DNA of 5,395 nt from an uncultured Pirellula sp. (lineage in GTDB: Bacteria; Planctomycetota; Planctomycetia; Pirellulales; Pirellulaceae): positions 1 through 5,395 of the forward strand of contig CAITIF010000404.1 in the NCBI GenBank assembly GCA_903892365.1, written 5' to 3'. A program made the translations under genes and the position numbers. Below the pieces are notes generated by a model, which was not told the origin of the DNA, did no database searches, and was given only the letters and a program-made list of their open reading frames with translations. This document shows, piece by piece, positions 1-5,395 of this stretch (its first letter is position 1; each line of letters starts with the position of its first letter).

Positions 1-105
1 ACAAAAACCCGCATTCCCACCAAAACCAAAAACTGGTATAGCCAATAGTGGGCGGTGGCCGCACAACCGAAACCTGAATACTAAGTTACCAAGATGGCCT
101 CCGAT

Positions 106-155
106 TTACCCCAGTTTTCCCCGTTAAGCCATGACGGTCGTAGTAAACGGGGTAA
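106..155. repeat. Overlapping inverted repeats able to form alternative stems
   Basis: TTACCCC (106-112) is complementary to GGGGTAA (149-155), and CCCCGTT (119-125) is complementary to AACGGGG (146-152). Both right arms use the same GGGG at 149-152, so the two 7-bp stems exclude each other. The complementarity is seen directly. Whether it forms in RNA, or is a protein-binding site or chance pairing in a C/G-run region, is unknown. It lies about 150 bases before the DUF1571 start and could be in its leader if transcription begins upstream. Confidence 0.35.
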
Positions 156-281
156 GCCGGGGAGGAAAATTCAGGATAGGGAAAGCCAAAAGCTGATACA
201 TACAACAGCAGAGGGCCCGGAGCTGGCTCTCACATGGGCCGCGAGATGGCTCTCGATTAGCTGAGGCCGGGGACAGTTATC

Positions 282-296
282 CCTTCCAGGGAAGGA
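282..296 (+). promoter_or_regulatory. Ribosome binding site inside a small inverted repeat
   Basis: The sequence GGGAAGGA (289-296) is a good Shine-Dalgarno match, 8 bases before the ATG at 305, and it fixes that start. The same purines form the right arm of an inverted repeat: CCTTC (282-286) pairs with GAAGG (291-295) around a 4-base loop. A folded leader would therefore partly hide the ribosome binding site. Masking of translation is an inference; the stem is only 5 bp. Confidence 0.55.
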
Positions 297-304
297 TTCA
301 AATC

Positions 305-1174
305 ATGCGTTTTCAATTTAAATCAATGCTAGCCCTGTGCGCTGGCTTTTCACTTTCACTCTCTTCGGTAGCCTTCGCACAAGAAGAATCTAAGCTCACC
401 GAACCAGTTTATCGTCTCAGCAAAAACGATGCTTCAGGTGTTGCACCTGCAGCCCACCCGCTCGATCCAGCTCTTGAGCTGGCTCGCACGAGCTTGGGAC
501 GGATTCGTACTGAAGTGCAAGACTACACAGCCACGATCGTTAAACGAGAACGAATTGGCGATACGCTCGGCGAATATGAATACATGTCCTGCAAAGTTCG
601 CAACCGCAAAGTTGTGGATGGACAAATCGTTCAACCGTTCTCGGTCTATTTGACCTTCCTCAAGCCAGCAGCGATCAAAGGTCGCGAAGTGCTGTACGTA
701 GAAAACCAACGTGATGGTAACTTGCTCGCCCACGAAGGAGGCCTCAAAGGTCGTTTCCTTCCATCGATCCCGCTGAGCCCAACCAGCAGCTTGGCGATGA
801 GCGGTCAACGTTATCCATTGACCGATATCGGTGTTGAAAACTTGGTTGTCAAATTGATCGAGCGCGGCGAACGCGATCGCGGCAATGGACCTTGCGAAGT
901 GAAGTTCCGCCAAAACGCGAAGATTGGCGAACGAGTTTGTACGGTTCTGGAAGTTCGACACAACGAAAAGAAGCCGCATTATGACTTCCATGTGGCCCAG
1001 ATCTTCATCGACAACGAATTGCAAATGCCTATTCGTTATGCTGCCTACGATTGGCCTGCCGAGGAAGGTGCTCAACCCGAAGTCATCGAAGAATACACCT
1101 ATCTCAACTTGAAACCGAACGTTGGCTTGACCGACAAAGACTTCGATCCAGAAAACGACTCTTACAACTTCTAG
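305..1174 (+). CDS. Secreted DUF1571 domain-containing protein
   Basis: This is a 289-residue exported protein of the DUF1571 family, whose biochemical function is not established. A signal peptide is clear: basic start (Arg2, Lys6), a hydrophobic core over about residues 7-22, and a likely signal peptidase I site after AFA at 23-25. There is no lipobox in the usual position, since Cys12 lies within the hydrophobic core. The DUF1571 domain spans about residues 57-285 and shows characteristic blocks: DYTATIVKRERIG (73-85), PFSVYLTFLKPAAIKGREVLY (around 111-131), HEGG (143-146), RYPLTDIG (169-176) and the terminal block PNVGLTDKDFDPEN (271-284). The overall pattern of long beta-strand-like segments ending in a short acidic tail recalls LolA-like lipid-binding folds, but that is only my inference. 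The start is fixed by a Shine-Dalgarno sequence 8 bases upstream. The gene appears to be transcribed alone and ends at a terminator shared with the convergent permease gene. Confidence 0.9.
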   Translation: MRFQFKSMLALCAGFSLSLSSVAFAQEESKLTEPVYRLSKNDASGVAPAAHPLDPALELARTSLGRIRTEVQDYTATIVKRERIGDTLGEYEYMSCKVRNRKVVDGQIVQPFSVYLTFLKPAAIKGREVLYVENQRDGNLLAHEGGLKGRFLPSIPLSPTSSLAMSGQRYPLTDIGVENLVVKLIERGERDRGNGPCEVKFRQNAKIGERVCTVLEVRHNEKKPHYDFHVAQIFIDNELQMPIRYAAYDWPAEEGAQPEVIEEYTYLNLKPNVGLTDKDFDPENDSYNF

Positions 1175-1232
1175 TTCGAAACAGCTCGCCCCTCATTCCA
1201 TCACTGGAATCGGCGAAGGCTTCAAGCAGAGT

Positions 1233-1279
1233 AAAAAACAACGAGGACATGGTCGCAAGCCATGTCCTCGATTCGTTTT
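1233..1279. terminator. Bidirectional rho-independent terminator
   Basis: A perfect 11-bp inverted repeat, CGAGGACATGG (1242-1252) and CCATGTCCTCG (1260-1270), encloses a 7-base loop. On the minus strand the stem is followed by TTG and six T (1233-1238), a strong tract for ending the permease transcript. On the plus strand it is followed by ATTCGTTTT (1271-1279), a weaker tract that could end the DUF1571 transcript. Its place between two convergent genes, 67 bases after one stop and 34 bases after the other, fits a shared terminator. Confidence 0.85.
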
Positions 1280-1304
1280 CAGAGTGCTCAGCAGCCAGAA
1301 GATA

Positions 1305-2453
1305 TCAAGTCTTCATGGCAGCCCGCGATTTCGCGAACCCATAAGGCAAGAACAGCAAGATGGGTAGCCACGCAGCCCAAGCAGGTTCAAGCAGATAGCC
1401 CGTTTCACCTAACGTGCGAATCGCCATCGTAACACCCATAAAGATGGCCACGACGCCGAAACAAGCTCCAGCCACCCAAAACAAATGTCGATCAGGGCGA
1501 GTCAAAACCACGGGCAACCCCAATAGAATCAACGACATATCCAAAATGGGCTGCACAAATCGGCTATGCACCCGCACTTTGACGTCCGCTGAAAAATGAG
1601 AGTTCTGGCGATAAAGCCGATCGATCAATTCGGCCGTCGAACCATATTGCTTCCATGAATTGCCACCCCGCAAACTTTCAAAGTCCACATTGGTCGCCAA
1701 GAAACACTCACCCGGCTGCAACCAACTGTGTTGCTTCGCCGTCAACACCACCGCACGCTCTCCCAGCTTGAGATCATCATTATTGGGCAGTTGCAGCGGA
1801 GATTGTATCGATCGCAATCGATAACCAGCCGGATGCTCCTCGGTCGCTTTTTCATAAATAGCACTCACAGCCAATATCTGTCGTCCATCTCGCCATAGCT
1901 GCGGCGGTAAACGCAAGGAGATATCAACGACTTCGTTTTTGCTGGGTAATAGATGACGGCCACTGATACCAACGCCCGTCTCACGATCAAAGTCGGGCTT
2001 GAGTATGCGAGGCAATTGGGGATTGAGATCTTGCGGCTTGCGATCCAAGATATCTTGATACTTCGGAATGATCACCTCACGACTCACTGCCGCAATCGTA
2101 ACCACGGCAATCGAGCCGGCAATCAGCGGTCGCACCACTCGACCTTTACTGATGCCCGCTGCCAATAAGGCTGTAAATTCGTTGGTTCTGTAAAGCCAAG
2201 CGACAACGAACAAAACCGACATCATCGACAACAAACCACACAGTCGCTCGAAGATGCTCAACAAAAAAGGACCATAATATTGCAACAATATGGTCGTGAG
2301 CTCTCCCTCGCGTTTCCCATACTCGATGAAATCATCCAAGTTCGAAAAAAGATTGATAATCACCAATAGCCCTGCCAAACTAGTGAAGCTCAAAAGCAAC
2401 ACGCGCATGTAAAGCCAGAGCAAGTAACGATCAATCATCGTTATAGAAAACAC
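1305..2453 (-). CDS. LptF/LptG (YjgP/YjgQ) family permease
   Basis: This inner-membrane protein (382 residues from the chosen start) belongs to the LptF/LptG family, the transmembrane partners of the LptB ATPase that lift lipopolysaccharide out of the inner membrane. The layout is typical: membrane segments at about 18-36, 61-88 and 106-130, a periplasmic beta-rich domain at about 131-295, then segments at about 297-319, 323-346 and 354-374. The cytoplasmic motif NEFTALLAAGISKGRVVRPL (91-110) is the family's coupling-helix region. The C-terminal half carries the family blocks RFVQPILDMSLILLGLPVVL and LEPAWAAWLPILLF. I chose the GTG at 2453 because AAAGGAG lies 5 bases upstream and a candidate promoter lies just beyond it. 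The frame can be opened to a TTG at 2507, but that codon overlaps the candidate -10 element; an ATG at 2438 is another option and has no well-placed ribosome site. LptF and LptG cannot be told apart here, and no second paralogue is in view. It is convergent with DUF1571 and divergent from comF. Confidence 0.88.
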   Translation of the reverse strand: MFSITMIDRYLLWLYMRVLLLSFTSLAGLLVIINLFSNLDDFIEYGKREGELTTILLQYYGPFLLSIFERLCGLLSMMSVLFVVAWLYRTNEFTALLAAGISKGRVVRPLIAGSIAVVTIAAVSREVIIPKYQDILDRKPQDLNPQLPRILKPDFDRETGVGISGRHLLPSKNEVVDISLRLPPQLWRDGRQILAVSAIYEKATEEHPAGYRLRSIQSPLQLPNNDDLKLGERAVVLTAKQHSWLQPGECFLATNVDFESLRGGNSWKQYGSTAELIDRLYRQNSHFSADVKVRVHSRFVQPILDMSLILLGLPVVLTRPDRHLFWVAGACFGVVAIFMGVTMAIRTLGETGYLLEPAWAAWLPILLFLPYGFAKSRAAMKT

Positions 2454-2458
2454 GACAA

Positions 2459-2465
2459 CTCCTTT
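2459..2465 (-). promoter_or_regulatory. Ribosome binding site of the permease gene
   Basis: On the minus strand AAAGGAG is a near-perfect Shine-Dalgarno sequence, with 5 bases between it and the GTG at 2453-2451. It favours this start over the in-frame TTG at 2507 and over the ATG at 2438, for which the spacing would be about 20 bases. Confidence 0.6.
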
Positions 2466-2505
2466 CCTCGGTACCTCAGGAGCGGTAAGCTGCTGCGGTT
2501 GGGGC

Positions 2506-2535
2506 AATGTAGATAAATGGGCTGGAAGAGGTCAA
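2506..2535 (-). promoter_or_regulatory. Candidate sigma-70 type promoter for the permease gene
   Basis: Read on the minus strand, TTGACC (2535-2530) matches the -35 consensus at 5 of 6 positions. After an 18-base spacer, TACATT (2511-2506) matches the -10 consensus at 4 of 6 positions, including the first, second and last bases. Transcription would begin near 2499, giving an untranslated leader of roughly 45 bases before the GTG start. The element overlaps the 5' end of the divergent comF frame. Planctomycete promoters are poorly characterised, so the match is suggestive only. Confidence 0.35.
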
Positions 2536-3578
2536 GGGAAAGATCTCGTTTTATGGATTCACCAGACTCGGAAACGCTATCAAATCGCCAGGAAACAGCA
2601 CCCCGGTGTCTGTCGTTGGGCTCGCTCGTCACTGCAGAAACGGCGTTCCACGCTGTCTCTACGCTGGCGGACTCAACGTCGTGCGATTCCGCCGAGCCGT
2701 CGCAAATCGTTAGTCAACCTCGAGACCACTCCCCCAACCGCAGCTGGACCACTACTATCGGCCGCCTGCCGCATGACTTGATCGACCTACTGTTTCCACC
2801 AAGCTGCCTATGTTGCCAACGTCCCATTGATCACAGCCAATCGTTTTTGTGCGCCGAGTGCATTCCGACGTTATCGTTGATCGACCATGCCTGCCTGCGA
2901 TGCGGTGCCCCTTTACCGAAAGTTGTGCCGGAAACGCACGGCTGTCTCCGCTGCCAAGGTCGCTCTTGGTCTTTCAAACGAGCTGTTGCGGTTGGTCCCT
3001 ATTACGGCCAGCTGCAAAAGCTTGTGATCGCGATGAAAAAACTTCGGCATGAAGCGACCACACTTTATTTCGGTCGACTCTTGGCCGCTCGCCTGCTGGC
3101 GACCGGTGTCGCGTCTGAGCTCGACTTAATCATCCCCGTCCCATCGCATTGGTGGCGGCGTTTGATGCGTAAAGTTTCGACCGCCGAAGTCCTAGCCGAA
3201 GCGGTCTCACGGGAACTGCATATCCCCTGGTCTCAACAACTCGTCCGCCGTACGCGTTATACTCCCAAGCAAGGGATGATGCGAGCTGCCGAACGCAAAG
3301 CCAATGTGCAGGGGGCCTTTCTCGCCAAAATTCCGAGCCGTTGGCAGGGTGCTAGAATCCTGCTGATCGACGATGTGCTCACCAGTGGCTCCACGGCCAA
3401 CGAAGTCTCACGTGCTCTGCTCCATGCCGGGGCGAAAGAAGTGGTTGTAGGTGCCATTGCCCGAGCCCTCGGTGATCAACGTTCGAATTTTGTCGAAGAC
3501 CAAAAACAGCGCACAGCAAACTTGGTACATCCCGTTGCGAATTCAGTGAGAGATAGCGATCATGGGAAAAAATCGTGA
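2517..3578 (+). CDS. comF: ComF family protein (zinc finger plus phosphoribosyltransferase-like domain)
   Basis: This is a ComF-family protein. The family is linked to natural DNA uptake in several bacteria, where ComF acts in the cytoplasm on incoming single-stranded DNA; members are widespread also in bacteria not known to be competent. Four Cys pairs form the N-terminal zinc-binding part: C97/C100, C112/C115, C126/C129 and C143/C146. The phosphoribosyltransferase-like domain follows at about 155-318, with the PIPVPS-like block IIPVPSHWWRR (205-215), the family block RRTRYTPKQGMMRAAERKAN (244-263) and the PRPP-loop motif ILLIDDVLTSGSTANE (281-296), including Asp285 and Asp286. Length is 353 residues against roughly 220-250 usual, because about 85 polar residues precede the first domain and about 35 follow the last. 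The ATG at 2517 gives the longest frame; an in-frame ATG at 2553 follows a purine-rich stretch (2524-2542) and may be the true start. Neither has an ideally spaced ribosome site. It heads a likely operon with the next two genes. Confidence 0.87.
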   Translation: MGWKRSRERSRFMDSPDSETLSNRQETAPRCLSLGSLVTAETAFHAVSTLADSTSCDSAEPSQIVSQPRDHSPNRSWTTTIGRLPHDLIDLLFPPSCLCCQRPIDHSQSFLCAECIPTLSLIDHACLRCGAPLPKVVPETHGCLRCQGRSWSFKRAVAVGPYYGQLQKLVIAMKKLRHEATTLYFGRLLAARLLATGVASELDLIIPVPSHWWRRLMRKVSTAEVLAEAVSRELHIPWSQQLVRRTRYTPKQGMMRAAERKANVQGAFLAKIPSRWQGARILLIDDVLTSGSTANEVSRALLHAGAKEVVVGAIARALGDQRSNFVEDQKQRTANLVHPVANSVRDSDHGKKS

Positions 3579-3720
3579 TCGAAAGTTAAAGCTCCCTACC
3601 AAAATTTGCCCCACCTGCCAGCGTCCATTTACTTGGCGCAAAAAATGGGAAAAAAACTGGGAAAGCGTCCTCTATTGCAGCCAAGCATGTCGCTCACCCA
3701 ATCGTGTTCAGAAAAAATAA
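3562..3720 (+). CDS. DUF2256 small zinc-ribbon protein
   Basis: This 52-residue basic protein matches the DUF2256 family, small proteins of unknown function. The characteristic run LPTKICPTCQRPFTWRKKWE (11-30) is followed by YCSQACR (38-44). Cys16, Cys19, Cys39 and Cys43 are placed to bind one zinc ion in a CxxC...CxxxC ribbon, and the Trp/Lys-rich segment between them is the family's hallmark. The ATG lies inside the last codons of comF, overlapping it by 17 bases in another frame, so translation may be coupled; the region just upstream (GTGAGAG, 3546-3552) is only a moderate ribosome site. In other bacteria DUF2256 genes are often seen near photolyase or cryptochrome genes, from my recall; no such gene is in this window. 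A nucleic-acid or protein-binding role is plausible from its charge but not shown. Confidence 0.88.
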   Translation: MGKNRDRKLKLPTKICPTCQRPFTWRKKWEKNWESVLYCSQACRSPNRVQKK

Positions 3721-3722
3721 GG
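3719..3722 (+). promoter_or_regulatory. Ribosome binding site of the histidine kinase gene
   Basis: AAGG overlaps the stop codon of the DUF2256 gene and lies 7 bases before the ATG at 3730. The short spacing between the two genes suggests that the kinase is translated from the same transcript. The match is short, so confidence is moderate. Confidence 0.45.
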
Positions 3723-3729
3723 TAACTGC

Positions 3730-5395
3730 ATGGCTTCACTGTACGTTATTCGCGGCAAAAACCAAGGACGACATTTCGTCCTGCGCAACGATGACATGAC
3801 GCTCGGTCGCGATGCGGCGAATCCTATTCACGTACAGGATACCGAAGTCTCTCGCCGACACGCTGAAATACGCGAACTGCGTCCCAACGAGTATCAGCTC
3901 ACCGATCTCGGTTCCTCCAACGGCACCTTCGTCAATGGAACCCGAGTCGAAACCACCAGCATTCGCTCCGGAGATCGTATTCAAGTTGGCAAAACGTTGA
4001 TGATCTTTACAGGTGGCCCTGAACCTGTATCTCCATCGTCTAATCATGGCGTCGATATCATTCGCCAAGTCAAAAACGCTGAATTGTCGAGTATCCGCAG
4101 CAGCCTCACCTTTTCAGCCACACGCCCACCTGCAGATATCCGCGCGACCAGCTCCGATGACACCAAAACTCCACCCAATTCAAACCAATGGCAACTCCTC
4201 TATCAAGCTTCGCAAACGATCCGTCGCACTCTGGACGTTGATCAATTGCTCACTCAAATTCTGGAGTTAATCTTTAACTCGATTCAATGTGATCGCGGCT
4301 GCATCATGTTGCTCGATGAAGAATCGGAACAATTACAACCCGCTGCCCGCAAAAACCGCAAAGGAACCCGTTCCGCCGATCGCATCGAAATTAGTAAAAC
4401 GATTTTGGATTATGTGATCGAACACCGAGAAGGTGTTTTAACCAGCAACGCTTGCGAAGACCAACGCTGGGATGCAGCAGCCAGTATCGTTCAAGCGGGC
4501 ATTCGTGAAGCGTTGTGTGTTCCGATGCAAGGCCGCTATGGTCTGGTCGGTGCCATTTATGTCGACACCACTCGCTCAGCAGGCCAATACGTTGATTCGG
4601 GGCAAGCGCATTGTTTCACCGAAGAACATTTACAAATGATGATCATCATCGCCCAACAAGCGGCATTAGCGATCGAAGATACATCATACTATCGCGCTGT
4701 GGTTCAATCAGAACGCTTAGCAACGATGGGCCAAACCATCGCGACCCTTTCGCATCACATTAAAAATATTCTGCAAGGTATACGCGGTGGAAGTTATCTT
4801 GTCGAAGAAGGCTTGAAACAAAACTCTCTCGATGTCGTTCAACGCGGTTGGCGCATCGTGGAACGCAATCAAGAACGCATCTCAGCTCTGGTTATGGACA
4901 TGCTCTCGTTCAGTAAAGAACGCCAACCAAGTCTGGAAGCTTGCGATATTCGCGAAACGATTCAAGATGTGATCGAACTGATACAAACTCGAGCCACGGA
5001 GCAGGGGATTCAATTGCAGTGGACGCCTCCCGCTGAATTTCCACGCGTTGCTTGCGATCCAGAAGGGATGCATCGAGCGATCTTGAATGTGGTGGGCAAT
5101 GCGTTCGACGCGGTCGAAGGACGCGACGCCCCCGCAGTGAACGTGAGCTTGAGCCTTCGGCCTGACGAGCATGTCGCGATTACCGTTCGCGACAATGGAA
5201 CTGGCATTGCCACCGACGATATTCGCAAGATCTTTTCCGTCTTCGAATCTCGCAAAGGAAATCGCGGCACAGGCTTGGGTTTACCGGTCAGCCAAAAGAT
5301 TCTGCGTGAACATCGCGGCGATATCGAAGTGGAAAGTGAATTAGGCGTAGGAACCACCTTCACCTTGCATTGGCCATTGAAGAGTGGGGCAGAAC
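3730..5395 (+). CDS. FHA-GAF sensor histidine kinase (3' end outside window)
   Basis: At least 555 residues are in view and the frame is open at the right edge. The order is FHA (about 4-94), a polar linker (97-150), GAF (about 165-315), a dimerisation/phosphoacceptor helix (about 326-400) and a HATPase_c catalytic domain (about 440-550). FHA hallmarks are LGR (25-27), SRRH (41-44) and LGSSNGTFVNG (60-70), a phosphothreonine-binding loop. The GAF core includes EALCVPM (260-266) and GLVGAIYVD (271-279). The likely phosphorylated His is H342 in LSHHIKN (340-346). ATP-binding boxes are N box N453-N457 within NVVGNAFDA, G1 DNGTGI (488-493), F-like KIFSVFESRKG (500-510), G2 GTGLGLP (513-519) and GTTFTL (541-546). 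No membrane segment is present, so it should be a cytosolic sensor; the ligand of GAF and the FHA partner are unknown. The catalytic domain is essentially complete, so little is likely missing, unless a receiver or other domain follows. Its response regulator is not in view. Confidence 0.9.
   Translation, partial: MASLYVIRGKNQGRHFVLRNDDMTLGRDAANPIHVQDTEVSRRHAEIRELRPNEYQLTDLGSSNGTFVNGTRVETTSIRSGDRIQVGKTLMIFTGGPEPVSPSSNHGVDIIRQVKNAELSSIRSSLTFSATRPPADIRATSSDDTKTPPNSNQWQLLYQASQTIRRTLDVDQLLTQILELIFNSIQCDRGCIMLLDEESEQLQPAARKNRKGTRSADRIEISKTILDYVIEHREGVLTSNACEDQRWDAAASIVQAGIREALCVPMQGRYGLVGAIYVDTTRSAGQYVDSGQAHCFTEEHLQMMIIIAQQAALAIEDTSYYRAVVQSERLATMGQTIATLSHHIKNILQGIRGGSYLVEEGLKQNSLDVVQRGWRIVERNQERISALVMDMLSFSKERQPSLEACDIRETIQDVIELIQTRATEQGIQLQWTPPAEFPRVACDPEGMHRAILNVVGNAFDAVEGRDAPAVNVSLSLRPDEHVAITVRDNGTGIATDDIRKIFSVFESRKGNRGTGLGLPVSQKILREHRGDIEVESELGVGTTFTLHWPLKSGAE

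Larger units (their letters stand above)
1..304. other. Non-coding leader region upstream of the DUF1571 gene
   Basis: I see no supportable gene in this stretch. Short open frames exist (one runs from the left edge to a stop at 122-124), but they lack a start in view and any recognisable protein motif. The stretch contains several short inverted repeats (106-155, 242-255, 282-295) and an 8-base direct repeat, TGGCTCTC, at 224-231 and 247-254. No good -35/-10 pair could be identified, so the promoter of the DUF1571 gene is not located. The left edge could hold the tail of an upstream gene, but this cannot be decided from the sequence. Confidence 0.5.

Noticed and set aside
265..285. GGGGACAG stretch near 269-276 resembling sequences seen near REP-associated transposase genes
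   Set aside because: A single short match with no paired repeat and no transposase gene in view is not enough to claim a mobile element.
434..1075. A 213-codon open frame on the minus strand opposite the DUF1571 gene
   Set aside because: It lies wholly within a clear family gene, its translation shows no recognised motif, and it has no supporting context. It is best explained as a by-product of codon use on the other strand.
1195..1210. Hairpin ATTCCA/TGGAAT just after the DUF1571 stop, as a terminator
   Set aside because: The stem is only 6 bp, AT-rich and not followed by a T tract; the 1242-1270 hairpin is far better.
1051..1344. A 97-codon plus-strand open frame spanning the end of DUF1571, the terminator and the end of the permease gene
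   Set aside because: It runs through a strong terminator and overlaps two real genes; its product is a low-complexity basic peptide with no known motif.
2442..2516. Possible plus-strand promoter for comF (TATAGA at 2442-2447 or TAGATA at 2510-2515)
   Set aside because: Neither has an acceptable -35 element at the proper distance, so no promoter is called for comF.
2441..2632. A 63-codon minus-strand open frame in the comF/permease divergent region
   Set aside because: It overlaps the comF start and the permease promoter and start in a different frame, with no recognisable protein features.
5010..5363. Minus-strand open frames opposite the kinase catalytic domain (also 4882-5172)
   Set aside because: The opposite strand encodes intact N, G1 and G2 boxes in a continuous frame; these antisense frames have no independent support.

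Overview
The window looks like chromosomal DNA of a planctomycete, probably of the Pirellulales type. The main reasons are a secreted DUF1571 protein, a family known almost entirely from Planctomycetes, moderate GC content, and a soluble FHA-GAF histidine kinase of a style common in that phylum. This placement is inferred from protein content; there is no rRNA or other phylogenetic marker here.

Layout. Positions 1-304 hold no convincing gene but are rich in short inverted and direct repeats. They lead into a secreted DUF1571 protein (305-1174, +). A strong hairpin with A/T tracts on both sides (1233-1279) separates it from a convergent LptF/LptG-type permease (1305-2453, -). The permease is divergent from a three-gene plus-strand set: a ComF-family phosphoribosyltransferase-like protein (2517-3578), a 52-residue DUF2256 zinc-ribbon protein whose start overlaps the comF end by 17 bases (3562-3720), and, 9 bases later, an FHA-GAF-histidine kinase (3730 to the window edge, 3' end missing). 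The tight packing of these three suggests one transcript.

How the parts may relate. The permease belongs to the family that extracts lipopolysaccharide from the inner membrane, and the DUF1571 protein is exported, so the left half is concerned with the envelope. The right half combines a ComF homologue, a small zinc-ribbon protein of unknown role and a cytosolic sensor kinase that could read a phosphoprotein signal through FHA and a small molecule or protein partner through GAF. No mobile element, CRISPR array, tRNA or rRNA is visible. Nothing here is clearly a new defence or mobile system. The most notable points are the comF-DUF2256-kinase linkage, the atypical H-box of the kinase, the unusually long N-terminus of the ComF protein, and the structured leader of the DUF1571 gene.
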